Part shown: positions 1 to 7,664 of the stretch, piece after piece | Numbering within the stretch: the stretch's first letter is position 1 | Layout: the number at the start of each line of letters is the position of its first letter | Source of the DNA: Hyphomicrobiales bacterium | GTDB lineage: Bacteria; Pseudomonadota; Alphaproteobacteria; Rhizobiales; Rhizobiaceae | Direction of reading: 5' to 3' | Assembly: GCA_900471605.1 (NCBI GenBank) | Contig: UCEY01000009.1 | Span: forward strand, 124,001 to 188,000 | Length of the DNA stretch: 64,000 bases | Notes under the pieces: generated by a model | Told to the model about the DNA's origin: nothing | Databases searched by the model: none | Seen by the model: only the letters and a program-made list of their open reading frames with translations | Position numbers and translations under genes: made by a program

Positions 1-456
1 GGCGAGCCGATGCTGGCGCATCGGGCGATGGCGCAGGGCGAGATGGTGGCGGAGATCATCTCCGGTAAGCGAAGGTCCTGGGACAAGCGCGCCATTCCCG
101 CGGTCTGCTTCACCGATCCGGAGATTGTTTCGGTCGGCATGTCGCCGGACGAAGCGAAGGCTGCGGGACGCGAGATCAAGATCGGCCAGTTCCCGTTTTC
201 CGCCAACGGCCGGGCGATGACGCTGTCGGCGGAGGAAGGTTTCGTGCGGGTGGTGGCGCGGGCCGACAACCATCTTGTGCTGGGCATCCAGGGCGTAGGA
301 GCAGGGATATCCGAACTCTCTGCGGCATTCGGAATCGCCGTCGAGATGGGCGCGCGGCTGGAGGATATTGCAGGCACGATCCATGCGCATCCGACACAGT
401 CGGAGGCGTTCGCCGAGTCGGCGCTCAAGGCGCTGGGGCATGCGCTGCATGTGTGA
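1..456 (+). CDS. lpdA: Dihydrolipoyl dehydrogenase, C-terminal part (5' end outside window)
   Basis: The reading frame is open from base 1 to the TGA at 454-456, giving the last 151 residues of a flavoprotein disulfide reductase. What remains is the end of the FAD/NAD region and the dimerisation domain. Near the C-terminus the pattern HAHPTQSE is the His-Glu active-site motif by which E3 subunits protonate the partner thiol across the dimer. E3 reoxidises dihydrolipoamide in 2-oxoacid dehydrogenase complexes in the cytoplasm. The E1/E2 partners are not visible, so pyruvate, 2-oxoglutarate and branched-chain complexes cannot be told apart. The following gene is 71 bases away. Confidence 0.9.
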   Translation, partial: GEPMLAHRAMAQGEMVAEIISGKRRSWDKRAIPAVCFTDPEIVSVGMSPDEAKAAGREIKIGQFPFSANGRAMTLSAEEGFVRVVARADNHLVLGIQGVGAGISELSAAFGIAVEMGARLEDIAGTIHAHPTQSEAFAESALKALGHALHV

Positions 457-527
457 GCATATGCCGGCAAGTTGCCGTGGACGCGCGGATCACCGCAGGA
501 TATTCGTGCCTTGAAGCGGAGGCGGTG

Positions 528-878
528 ATGAAGAGACTGTTTGCGATATGCATCTCGTTGTTGCTTCTGCCGGCTGCCGCGCTTGCCGAAACGCGTTGCG
601 GCTGGCTGATCAATCCGACGCCCCGCAACTGGACGCTGGTCGATGCTCAGAATGAATGGCTGATCATGCTTCAGGGCGGCTATGAAGCCAAGGGCATGGA
701 CAAGATCAAGGACATGGCCGAGGGCGAGCATGTCACCATCAACTACAGTCACGGCTATGCCTGCTTCTGCATGAACGTTTCGACCGAGAAGGACGGAATC
801 GTCAGGGAGATTTACTCCACGCGCCAACTGCCCTTGTCGAAATGCCGACGCGATCCGGCACTCAGCGAGCCCAGATGA
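528..878 (+). CDS. Secreted DUF4087-type protein
   Basis: This is a 116-residue protein. I chose ATG 528 because it places a clean signal peptide at the N-terminus: basic MKR, a Leu/Ile-rich core, and a predicted cut after AALA near residue 20. A start at 453 would add 25 residues of unlikely leader. The mature part begins ETRCGW and holds NPTP, NWTLVD and YACFC segments plus a late Cys, the pattern I associate with DUF4087 proteins, which are periplasmic with disulfide-forming cysteines and no known function. No partner gene is evident. Confidence 0.75.
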   Translation: MKRLFAICISLLLLPAAALAETRCGWLINPTPRNWTLVDAQNEWLIMLQGGYEAKGMDKIKDMAEGEHVTINYSHGYACFCMNVSTEKDGIVREIYSTRQLPLSKCRRDPALSEPR

Positions 879-931
879 ACGAACACGCCTCTCGGGTGTC
901 CGGCACGGACGGGTTAGGCAACGAGAATGTC

Positions 932-1699
932 CTAGAGTTGCAGCATTGCGTAAGGCCTGCCGGACGGCTTCTCGATATGGGATGCGACGTTATAGACGGG
1001 CGCCCCGCCCGGCGTCCGGCCCTCGTAAGTGCCGCGATGCGCGTGGCCATGGACCACGGCTTTCACCGGGAAGCGGTCGATGGTCTCGGCCAGTCTTGAC
1101 GAGCCGAGGAACGGATAGATCTCCTCCGGCTCGCCGGCCACCGTTTCGCGGATCGGCGCGTAATGCAGCACGACCATCGCCCTTTCGGAGCGCACCTGGC
1201 GCAGCGCGTTCTCCAGCCGCATCGTTTCCTCGACGCTCTCCGTGACCATCGCCTTGATCGCCGGCTCGCCGAAGGAGCCGAGCATATGGCGGCCGAAGCC
1301 GCCTGCGAAGCCCTTGGCTCCGGCAAAACCGACGCCGTTGATTTCGACCGCCTGGCCTTCCAGAAGATGAATGCCGGCATCCTTCAGAATGTTCGTGACT
1401 TCCTCGACGCAGCCGCATTCGTAATCGTGATTGCCGAGCACGCCGACGATCGGGATCGAACAGGCGCGCAAGTCCGAAGCCAAGATTTCCGCCTCCTTGA
1501 CCTTGCCGAGGTCGGTCAGGTCTCCAGTCAGGACAAGGATGTCTGCTGCCTGGGAAATCTCGGTGAACAGTTCCTTGTAGGACATCGTGCCGTGTTCCTT
1601 GACATGCAGGTCGCCCATGGCGGCGATCCTGAGCTTGCCGTTCGCCTTTTCCGTTTCCGCTTTTCTGGTTTCGGTCTTTGCGTCGGTCGTCTTGCTCAC
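932..1699 (-). CDS. Calcineurin-like metallophosphoesterase
   Basis: This is a 255-residue cytoplasmic phosphoesterase. All binuclear-metal motifs are present in order: GDLH near residue 27, GDLTD, GNHD, an isolated His in VVLHYAP, and GHAH near the C-terminus. The start is the GTG at 1699, set by an AAGGAGG ribosome binding site six bases upstream; the frame remains open further upstream but has no better start. The GTG overlaps the stop of the upstream nucleotidyltransferase gene (GTGA), so the two are translationally coupled. Family members hydrolyse phosphodiesters, nucleotides or phosphoproteins; the substrate here is unknown. The coupling suggests it may act on the product of the nucleotidyltransferase. 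Confidence 0.85.
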   Translation of the reverse strand: MSKTTDAKTETRKAETEKANGKLRIAAMGDLHVKEHGTMSYKELFTEISQAADILVLTGDLTDLGKVKEAEILASDLRACSIPIVGVLGNHDYECGCVEEVTNILKDAGIHLLEGQAVEINGVGFAGAKGFAGGFGRHMLGSFGEPAIKAMVTESVEETMRLENALRQVRSERAMVVLHYAPIRETVAGEPEEIYPFLGSSRLAETIDRFPVKAVVHGHAHRGTYEGRTPGGAPVYNVASHIEKPSGRPYAMLQL

Positions 1700-2565
1700 G
1701 CCAAACCTCCTTCGGCCGTTTCCTCTTCGACGCCGTCGCGAAGGTCGCCTTCGCCGCCAACATCGGCAAAACCCCATTCCTTGACGTCGATCTCGAAATC
1801 CACGCGGCTGAACATGCGGCCGCGGCAGATCTTCATCTGCGGCAGCGGGAGTTCGCGCTGCGCCTTCAGGCGGTCGAGCAACTCGTCCAGCAGCCAGTCA
1901 GGCACCTTGTCGCGCTCGGTCGGGTAGATCCAGCGGAAGTTCAGGAGGTGGATCAAAAGCACTTCCCAATGCACTTCCATGTGGTTCAGCAGCCGCTCCC
2001 AGTCGATCTGGTCGTGGGCGCGCAGGATCATGTGGACGATGTCGCCGCCGTCATAACGGTGGCGAAGCTGCACGAAACATTTCGACCAGATGAGTTCGGT
2101 CGGGGCGATGATGCGCACCTTGTGGCCGTTCATGTCGATCTGGCGGGCGTTTTCGAACCAGGCGTCGCTGATCGGCATGGTGCCGTTCGAGGCGGCGAAG
2201 ATGACGTCGAAGAAATGCCGGCCCTTCTTCACCTTGCCGAGCCAGCGGTCGTCCTCGACTTCGATCTGGTAACCCTTGTCTTTGAAGTGGGCGAGGATGC
2301 GGGCGTAATCGCCGGCCTTGCAGAAGATATCGAGATCCTTGGTGGGGCGGGTGATGCCGGTATAGGCGCTGATGGCGAAGGTGCCGGCCAGCAGGAAGGG
2401 GATGTGGCACTTGACGAGATCCTCGACCGCCTCGGCGACGAAGGCCTCGGAATCCGCGTCGGCCAGCGTCGGCGCAGCCCTTACCTCCATTCCCGGCATC
2501 GTATCGACCGGGTGGGTGGCCTTCTCCCTCGGCAGGTTCTGCGCGGCATTCGCTTCAGCATTCAT
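1696..2565 (-). CDS. Nucleotidyltransferase-fold protein
   Basis: This is a 289-residue protein. ATG 2565 is preferred because GGAG lies seven bases upstream. The region around residues 54-75 reads LLAGTFAISAYTG followed by TKDLDIF, a helix-turn plus the D-x-D metal motif of nucleotidyltransferases, and a third acidic residue follows in HFFDVIF. The glycine motif is GT rather than the common GS/GG, so activity needs testing. The C-terminal half (W-rich, about residues 170-260) resembles no domain I know. It is first gene of a two-gene operon with the phosphoesterase, and a stress-type promoter lies at 2598-2623. Confidence 0.75.
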   Translation of the reverse strand: MNAEANAAQNLPREKATHPVDTMPGMEVRAAPTLADADSEAFVAEAVEDLVKCHIPFLLAGTFAISAYTGITRPTKDLDIFCKAGDYARILAHFKDKGYQIEVEDDRWLGKVKKGRHFFDVIFAASNGTMPISDAWFENARQIDMNGHKVRIIAPTELIWSKCFVQLRHRYDGGDIVHMILRAHDQIDWERLLNHMEVHWEVLLIHLLNFRWIYPTERDKVPDWLLDELLDRLKAQRELPLPQMKICRGRMFSRVDFEIDVKEWGFADVGGEGDLRDGVEEETAEGGLA

Positions 2566-2597
2566 CGAGGATCTCCGAATTTGAACTCGCGCAGGGG

Positions 2598-2623
2598 AAC
2601 ACCCGGACATGCCGGGAGGTTCC
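2598..2623 (-). promoter_or_regulatory. EcfG/RpoE2-type stress promoter for the nucleotidyltransferase operon
   Basis: Read on the minus strand: GGAAC, 17 bases, TGTT. The rhizobial general stress sigma factor (RpoE2/EcfG) recognises GGAAC followed after 18-19 bases by TT, which this fits. It sits 33 bases upstream of the ATG at 2565. Confidence 0.5.
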
Positions 2624-2655
2624 GTTTCGGGGTGTTTTAGAGAATGCGGGAGGTT

Positions 2656-2913
2656 TCAGCGTTCGGGATTGTCGGCATTCGCCATCGGGCTGGGACGCCC
2701 GTCCGGCTGGTCGCCGTCAACCCGCTGGTCGAGGTCTTCGAGGTCGGTCTCAACCAGGTAGGTATCGCCGGCCCCGAGTCGGGACGCTTCCTTGACCGCG
2801 TCCTGATTGGTCTCGTTCGTCTGCGCCTGGAGTGCGTCGTCGGCCCGCTCCCGGTCGCCCCGTTCGACGCGTTCGGATTGATCGGCGGTGTCGGGTTTGC
2901 GGTCAGCGTCCAT
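2656..2913 (-). CDS. Small acidic hydrophilic protein, hypothetical
   Basis: This is an 85-residue, highly charged protein, rich in Asp, Glu, Gln and Arg, without hydrophobic segments; a SRLGAGDTYLVETDLEDLDQ stretch is the most ordered-looking part. Start ATG 2913 follows AAGGA by six bases; the much longer frame up to 3243 is antisense to the DUF3008 gene and is rejected. I do not recognise the family. Composition and a GGAAC-type promoter just upstream suggest a stress-induced, possibly intrinsically disordered protein. It is divergent from the DUF3008 gene. Confidence 0.55.
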   Translation of the reverse strand: MDADRKPDTADQSERVERGDRERADDALQAQTNETNQDAVKEASRLGAGDTYLVETDLEDLDQRVDGDQPDGRPSPMANADNPER

Positions 2914-2967
2914 AAGTGTTCCTTTCATCAACTTCGCGCCCGTCGGGAGCGACGGCCTGTCGTTCAG

Positions 2968-2992
2968 AACACGCCGATGCCGGAGAGGTTCC
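2968..2992 (-). promoter_or_regulatory. EcfG/RpoE2-type stress promoter for the small acidic protein
   Basis: Minus strand: GGAAC, 16 bases, TGTT, ending 55 bases before ATG 2913. It is back to back with the plus-strand stress promoter at 3004-3029. Confidence 0.45.
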
Positions 2993-3003
2993 GTGGGGCA
3001 GGG

Positions 3004-3029
3004 GGAACCAAGCGTTGCCGTGCGGTGTT
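3004..3029 (+). promoter_or_regulatory. EcfG/RpoE2-type stress promoter for the DUF3008 gene
   Basis: GGAAC, 17 bases, TGTT, ending 28 bases before the ATG at 3058. It matches GGAAC-N19-TT of the general stress regulon. Confidence 0.45.
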
Positions 3030-3057
3030 GACCGCCGGGATAAAACAGGAGGCAGAT

Positions 3058-3246
3058 ATGCCAGCGAAATCCAAGGCACAGCAGAAAGCAGCCGGCGCAG
3101 CACTCGCCGCCAAACGCGGCGACATCAAGAAGGGCGAACTCAAGGGCGCTTCGAAGGGTATGGAGAAATCCATGAGCGAAAAGCAGCTCGAAGAGTTTGC
3201 CTCGACCAAGCGCAAGGGCAAGCCGGATCACGTCGCCCACCACTGA
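3058..3246 (+). CDS. DUF3008 family small basic protein
   Basis: This 62-residue protein is Lys/Ala-rich throughout (MPAKSKAQQKAAG start, central KGASKGMEKSMSEKQLEEFA, C-terminal KRKGKPDHV). The wording matches DUF3008 proteins, short cationic proteins of unknown function common in Rhizobiales. ATG 3058 has an AGGAGG site seven bases upstream. Such small Lys-rich proteins are often stationary-phase or stress induced, which fits the promoter at 3004-3029. It could bind nucleic acid, but no motif proves this. Confidence 0.8.
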   Translation: MPAKSKAQQKAAGAALAAKRGDIKKGELKGASKGMEKSMSEKQLEEFASTKRKGKPDHVAHH

Positions 3247-3264
3247 CCAGATATCCGATCGGGC

Positions 3265-3304
3265 TTCCGGTCCGAGACCGGAACTTCGCGGAGAGACGGA
3301 CGTT
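3265..3304 (+). promoter_or_regulatory. Consensus EcfG/RpoE2 promoter overlapped by a hairpin dyad
   Basis: GGAAC at 3280-3284, 16 bases, CGTT at 3301-3304 is an exact general-stress promoter, 37 bases upstream of the ATG at 3342. The GGAA forms the right arm of a perfect 8-bp inverted repeat (TTCCGGTC at 3265-3272, GACCGGAA at 3276-3283) that could serve as terminator hairpin of the preceding gene or as an operator. Confidence 0.6.
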
Positions 3305-3341
3305 CTGCGGGACGTTCGTCTTTTCGTGGAGGAGGAAAGTC

Positions 3342-3572
3342 ATGCCGCCTGAAGAACTCGATACGACCCTGACGGCGCTGCCGCTCAGGATCGGCGTCTA
3401 TATTCCCGATGATCTGATGGAAGACTGGTTTGCGCCCGGGACCGGCATGAAGCCGGTCAGCGACGCGGCCTTGAAGGCGGCGGAAGCCTATGGACGCCGT
3501 TTCGAATGCGAATTTAAATATTACCCGGAGCGGATGGAAGGCGTTTTCTGGAAATGGGTGCCGGCCCTCTAG
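3342..3572 (+). CDS. Small hypothetical protein, probable stress regulon member
   Basis: This is a 76-residue protein starting at ATG 3342 behind a strong GGAGGAGG site. It has no membrane segment; mid-region EDWFAPGTG and a C-terminus rich in aromatic residues (ECEFKYYPERMEGVFWKWVP) suggest a small folded domain. I do not recognise it. The exact EcfG-type promoter in front and the neighbouring DUF3008 gene point to the general stress response. The 290 bases after it to the next gene hold no convincing gene. Confidence 0.6.
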   Translation: MPPEELDTTLTALPLRIGVYIPDDLMEDWFAPGTGMKPVSDAALKAAEAYGRRFECEFKYYPERMEGVFWKWVPAL

Positions 3573-3862
3573 GCAGCTTTTGAGGCCTCACAGACTTGAA
3601 AGTCGATGAGGCGCGCCGCGCCGCTAAGATCGCTCTCCTCGTATCGGGCAAGCGACCGGTCCGCCTATGGGCGCGGCGGCGCCTCATTCAATGACAATCA
3701 CCCAGGGGCGGCACGTGGCTGAAAACGATCGTACGGCCGCCAGCCCGCTTCGCGAGGTCTGCCATAATACGCAAATGCACGGGAAAACGAAAGGTTCCGC
3801 TAAAAATGATTCGGACGGTTATTTTTCGCCCGAATCACCGAAACTCATAGAAATGCCTGGGT

Positions 3863-4384
3863 TTATGCCAGGTAGCTGTCGCGCAGCGCCTCGAACTTCT
3901 GCAGCTGTTCGGGGATCAGTTCGCGTGCGGCATCCCGCTTGACGAAGACCTTGAACATTGCCGAACCCTTGGCATTCATGAACCACACGGAGCAGGAGCG
4001 GCGGCCGTGGAAGGCACGGTCGACAAAGGTCACCGACGCGCAGTTGTCCTTCTTGATGTGACCGCCGATCGGGCTGTCGCCGTGGATGTTGAACCAGCCG
4101 TGTCCCTCCGAACCCATCGGCAGGCTGCCTTCCGCCTCCAGCACGATGTCTTCGGTATGGACGATGAACAGGACCTCGCCCCAGGTGCTCATCTCGGCCC
4201 AGATGTCCGCGAACTTCTCCTTGTCGGCGATGACCGCCGCGCCCCTGGGCAGGATTTCGAGGATCTCGGCAGGCGTCACGTCGGCATTGGCGGCGATCGC
4301 CTCGACGACGCCGTCGGGCTTTTCCGCAAGGGCGGCGAGCGCCCGTTCACGACGGTCCGGCTTGATTTCGGAAACGGCGTTCAT
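3863..4384 (-). CDS. hutX: HutX/ChuX-family haem carrier protein
   Basis: This 173-residue cytosolic protein matches the HutX family. Residues 70-110 carry FIVHTEDIVLEAEG and SEGHGWFNIHGD, the conserved core of these dimeric haem-binding proteins, and the C-terminal half holds FMNAKGSAMFKVFV. HutX hands haem to a HutZ-type degrading enzyme. The ATG at 4384 is preferred over the adjacent GTG 4387 because GAGG is five bases before it. It follows the monooxygenase gene by seven bases in one operon and is divergent from hmuTUV, so its job is handling imported haem. Confidence 0.85.
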   Translation of the reverse strand: MNAVSEIKPDRRERALAALAEKPDGVVEAIAANADVTPAEILEILPRGAAVIADKEKFADIWAEMSTWGEVLFIVHTEDIVLEAEGSLPMGSEGHGWFNIHGDSPIGGHIKKDNCASVTFVDRAFHGRRSCSVWFMNAKGSAMFKVFVKRDAARELIPEQLQKFEALRDSYLA

Positions 4385-4391
4385 CACGACC

Positions 4392-4739
4392 TCAGGCGGC
4401 AGCGTCGGCGCGCACGCCGTTCTTGTCTTCGTGGATGATCACTTCGAAACCTTCGAAATGCGGGCCGGAGAGATATTCAACCTTGGCGCGGTTGTTGCCG
4501 GCATTCGCATGAGCGGCGCGGAACTGTTCCGACTTCGTCCAGGCCTGGAAGTCCTCGAAGGTTTCCCAGACGGTGTGAGATGCATAGAGAGTGTGGTCCT
4601 CAGCCTTAGGGCCCTTGAGCATGTGGAACTCCACATAGCCGGGCAGCTCGGCAAGGCGGCCCTGGCGGCCACGCCAGATGGCTTCGAATGCGTCTTCGTA
4701 GCCCGGCACGACGCGGAATCGGTTCATCGCAATATACAT
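4392..4739 (-). CDS. Haem-degrading monooxygenase (IsdG/HmuQ-like)
   Basis: This is a 115-residue antibiotic-biosynthesis-monooxygenase-fold protein. Asn6, Trp67 and His77 fall at the positions of the Asn-Trp-His catalytic triad of IsdG-type haem oxygenases, within MNRFRV, ETFEDFQAWTKS and RAAHANA. Such enzymes cleave haem to release iron in the cytoplasm; rhizobial relatives are called HmuQ or HmuD. It is first gene of the hutX operon, with GAGGGA upstream of ATG 4739. A plain ABM-domain protein is the alternative, but the triad and context favour haem. Confidence 0.8.
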   Translation of the reverse strand: MYIAMNRFRVVPGYEDAFEAIWRGRQGRLAELPGYVEFHMLKGPKAEDHTLYASHTVWETFEDFQAWTKSEQFRAAHANAGNNRAKVEYLSGPHFEGFEVIIHEDKNGVRADAAA

Positions 4740-4812
4740 GATCAGTCCCTCATTTTAAGTTTCACTTTCGGCTCAAGATATCTGTGGCCGGTCCCCTTGA
4801 AAAGCCCAAAAA

Positions 4813-4835
4813 ACTTGCGTAGTCAACTCAAGTTA
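4813..4835. promoter_or_regulatory. Inverted repeat between divergent haem operons
   Basis: A perfect 6-bp dyad AACTTG-N11-CAAGTT is centred in the 161-base region between the monooxygenase and hmuT starts. The place suits an iron-responsive regulator (RirA or Irr in rhizobia), but the sequence is not the TGA-N9-TCA RirA consensus, so the regulator is unassigned. Confidence 0.35.
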
Positions 4836-4900
4836 TCGCCGCCGGCTTGGCGGAACCGGGGCATTTTGCGCTTCGGCTTGCGCACAAGGAGCAGAGTATC

Positions 4901-5785
4901 ATGGGGTCTTCCTTCACCTTCAGCGGGCTATTCGCAGCCGTCCTCCTGGGCGCGAGCCTCGCCGCGGGCGTCGCCTCAGCGTCCGACAAGGGCAATCCGG
5001 AAGCCAAGCGGATCGTCTCGATCGGAGGCACGATCACCGAGATCCTCTATGCGCTCGGCGCCGAGGACCGGATCGTAGCACGGGACTCGACGAGCTTCTA
5101 TCCGGATGCGGCGACTTCCAAGCCCGATGTGGGCTATATGCGCGCGCTTTCCGCCGAAGGCATTCTCGGGCAGAAGCCCGATCTGATCCTGATGGAGGAG
5201 GGGTCCGGCCCGCCGCCCGTCATCGAAATCCTCAAGGCCAGCGAAGTGCCGATGGTCGTCATCCCGACGCCGCCGAAGGCTGATTTGATCGGCAGGAAGA
5301 TCCGGGACGTGGGCGCGGCCGTCGGGCTTTCCGACAAGGCCGAGGCGCTCGCCGTGAAGACGGAAGAGGGGCTGAAGAAGCTCGCCGCCGACGTCGCGAA
5401 AATTCCCGGGCCGAAGAAGAAGGTCCTGTTCGTGCTCTCGCTTACCAATAATCGCGTCATGGCCGGCGGTGCTGATACCGAGGCGGGCGCGGTGATCGAA
5501 ATGGCCGGCGGCGTCAATGCCGCGCCGACGATCAACGGCTACAAGCCGCTTGCCGACGAAGGCGTCATCGCCGCCAAGCCGGATGTGGTGCTCTCGATGT
5601 CGCGCGGCGACCACGCTCTCACACCGGAGCAGGTTTTTGCCACGCCGTCGATGCAGACCACGCCTGCTGCCGCCAACAAGGCGCTTGTCACCATGGACGG
5701 GCTGCTGCTGCTCGGTTTCGGGCCGCGCACGCCGGACGCCGCTCGCTCGCTCGCCGCACAAATCTATCCGGGAGCGATCAACTGA
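4901..5785 (+). CDS. hmuT: Haemin ABC transporter periplasmic binding protein
   Basis: This 294-residue protein has an N-terminal signal peptide (hydrophobic FSGLFAAVLLGASLAAG, cut near ASA) followed by a TroA-like binding fold: RIVSIGGTITEILYALG at the start of domain 1 and VGYMRALSAEGILGQKPDLIL typical of class III haem/cobalamin binders. HmuT collects haem in the periplasm and passes it to HmuUV. ATG 4901 is set by AAGGAG ten bases upstream. The stop overlaps the hmuU start (ATGA). No TonB-dependent receptor or hmuS lies nearby. Confidence 0.92.
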   Translation: MGSSFTFSGLFAAVLLGASLAAGVASASDKGNPEAKRIVSIGGTITEILYALGAEDRIVARDSTSFYPDAATSKPDVGYMRALSAEGILGQKPDLILMEEGSGPPPVIEILKASEVPMVVIPTPPKADLIGRKIRDVGAAVGLSDKAEALAVKTEEGLKKLAADVAKIPGPKKKVLFVLSLTNNRVMAGGADTEAGAVIEMAGGVNAAPTINGYKPLADEGVIAAKPDVVLSMSRGDHALTPEQVFATPSMQTTPAAANKALVTMDGLLLLGFGPRTPDAARSLAAQIYPGAIN

Positions 5786-6873
5786 TGATGAAGGCGCTGG
5801 CGATGCCGTTCCGGCCGGCGGAGGATGGAGACCGGACCCGCAAGGGTATCGTCGTACTGCTCCTGCTGGCGGCGGCGTTGTTTGTCGCCTGCCTGCTTTC
5901 GCTCGGTATCGGCCCGACCGGCGTCGATCTGCATGATCTCTGGATCTATGCGACCGGCAGTGGCGCGAGCCTCTCGACCCAGGAACGGGTGATCCTCGAG
6001 GCGGTCCGCCTGCCGCGCACCGCGCTCGGCCTTCTGGTCGGCGCCGGGCTCGCCGTCTCCGGTGCGATGATGCAGGGCCTGTTCCGCAACCCGCTCGCCG
6101 ATCCCGGCATCGTGGGCGTCACCTCCGGCGCGGGCCTTGCCGCAGTCGCGGCCATCGTGCTCGGCAACGGCATCCTGGCGCCTGTCGCCATGGTTCTCGG
6201 CAACCAGTTCCTGCCGCTGATGGCCTTCTTCGGCGGGCTGTTCAACACCTGGATGCTCTACCTTATCGCCACCCGCGACGGGCGGACGTCGACGACGACG
6301 CTGATCCTTTCGGGTATCGCGATCGGCGCGCTGTCGGCGGCCCTGATGGGCCTGATGATCGTGATGGCCGACGACCGACAGCTGCGGGACATCACGTTCT
6401 GGAGCCTCGGCTCGCTCGGGGGCGCGACGTTCGGGCGCGTGTTTTCCATCCTCCCCTTCATCGGCGCGGTGATCGTCATCATCCCCTTCGTGGCGCGCGG
6501 GCTCGACGCGCTGGTGCTCGGCGATGCCGCCGCCTTCCATATGGGCATACCGGTTCAGAGGCTGAAGAAGATCGTCATCGTCGCGGTCGCCGCCGCCTGC
6601 GGCTCCACCGTAGCGGTTGCCGGTTCGATCGGTTTCGTCGGCATCGTCGTGCCGCATCTGCTGCGCCTCGTCATGGGGCCGTCGCACCGCTTCCTGCTGC
6701 CGGGCTCGGCGCTCGGGGGAGGAGCTTTGCTTCTGATCGCCGACTGTGTCGCGCGTACCGTGGCCGCTCCGGCGGAACTGCCGATCGGCGTCGTCACCGC
6801 CCTGTTCGGCGCGCCGGTCTTCCTTTTCCTGCTGCTCGGCAAGAACGGCATCACCATGCGGGACATGCCATGA
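5785..6873 (+). CDS. hmuU: Haemin ABC transporter permease
   Basis: This 362-residue FecCD-family permease has about nine to ten membrane helices. Family signatures include VRLPRTALGLLVGAGLAVSG near residue 75, RNPLADPGIVGV near 108, and GFVGIVVPHLLRL near 285, which contacts the ATPase. The extra 20 N-terminal residues before the first helix are hydrophilic. It starts inside the hmuT stop and overlaps hmuV by four bases, so hmuTUV is one translationally coupled operon importing haem across the inner membrane. Confidence 0.93.
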   Translation: MMKALAMPFRPAEDGDRTRKGIVVLLLLAAALFVACLLSLGIGPTGVDLHDLWIYATGSGASLSTQERVILEAVRLPRTALGLLVGAGLAVSGAMMQGLFRNPLADPGIVGVTSGAGLAAVAAIVLGNGILAPVAMVLGNQFLPLMAFFGGLFNTWMLYLIATRDGRTSTTTLILSGIAIGALSAALMGLMIVMADDRQLRDITFWSLGSLGGATFGRVFSILPFIGAVIVIIPFVARGLDALVLGDAAAFHMGIPVQRLKKIVIVAVAAACGSTVAVAGSIGFVGIVVPHLLRLVMGPSHRFLLPGSALGGGALLLIADCVARTVAAPAELPIGVVTALFGAPVFLFLLLGKNGITMRDMP

Positions 6874-7652
6874 TTTCAGCCGAAAACGTCACCGTCACCC
6901 GCGCCGGCCGCAAGCTCATCGACAATGTCGGGCTCGATCTCGAACCGGGCCGGTTCACCGTCGTCATCGGTCCGAACGGTGCCGGCAAGTCGACGCTGAT
7001 GAAAGTGATCTCCGGCGAAATGAAGCCGGATACCGGTTTCGTCAGCTATCACGGCGCCAGCGTCGATCTCTGCCAGCCGGTCGATCTCGCCAGGCGCCGG
7101 GCGGTTCTGCCGCAGGCGACGCAGCTCGCCTTCCCCTTTACCGCGCTCGAAATCGTCCGCATGGGAGCGGTGGCGCAAGGGGCGCTCAACCCGACCGAAC
7201 AGGCCCGCCAGGCACTTTCCCGCGTGGGCTTGCGCGGATTCGAAAGCCGGCCGTATCCGTCGCTGTCGGGCGGTGAGCAACAGCGGGTGCAGTTCGCCCG
7301 CGCCCTCGCGCAGGTGCCGCAGCCGGTCGCCGACGGCGTGCCGCGCGCGCTGTTCCTCGACGAACCGACCGCCAGCCTCGACCTCGGCCACCAGATCTCG
7401 GTGCTGGAAATCGCCCGCGATTTCGCCGATGCGGGCGGCATCGTGCTCGCCATCCTGCACGACCTCAACCTTGCGGCCGAATTCGCCGACCACCTCGTGG
7501 TGCTGAACCATGGCCGGGTGGTGGCGGAAGGCGCCTGCCTGGAAACGGTGAACGACGAGATCATCGCCAGCGTCTACGGCATCGCCGGCGCCGTCGGCCG
7601 CATTCCGGCGGCCCATATCCCGTACGTCCTGCCGCAATCGCGACACCGCTGA
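6870..7652 (+). CDS. hmuV: Haemin ABC transporter ATP-binding protein
   Basis: This 260-residue ATPase has Walker A GPNGAGKST (about 33-41), the signature LSGGEQQRV (about 134), Walker B ALFLDEPTASLD (about 165), and the switch His in ILHDLNLAAEFADH. It powers HmuU. About ten extra residues (QPVADGVP) between the signature and Walker B are common in HmuV. It ends 12 bases before the convergent DUF454 gene. Confidence 0.93.
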   Translation: MISAENVTVTRAGRKLIDNVGLDLEPGRFTVVIGPNGAGKSTLMKVISGEMKPDTGFVSYHGASVDLCQPVDLARRRAVLPQATQLAFPFTALEIVRMGAVAQGALNPTEQARQALSRVGLRGFESRPYPSLSGGEQQRVQFARALAQVPQPVADGVPRALFLDEPTASLDLGHQISVLEIARDFADAGGIVLAILHDLNLAAEFADHLVVLNHGRVVAEGACLETVNDEIIASVYGIAGAVGRIPAAHIPYVLPQSRHR

Positions 7653-7664
7653 ACGGTTAGATGG

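Noticed and set aside
3667-3942. 91-codon frame in the gap before hutX
   Set aside because: It has no ribosome site, overlaps the hutX 3' end in antisense and has an unlikely composition.
4738-4751. TGA-N8-TCA near the monooxygenase start, similar to an iron-response box
   Set aside because: The spacing is 8 rather than 9, and it coincides with the ribosome binding site GAGGGA and start codon.
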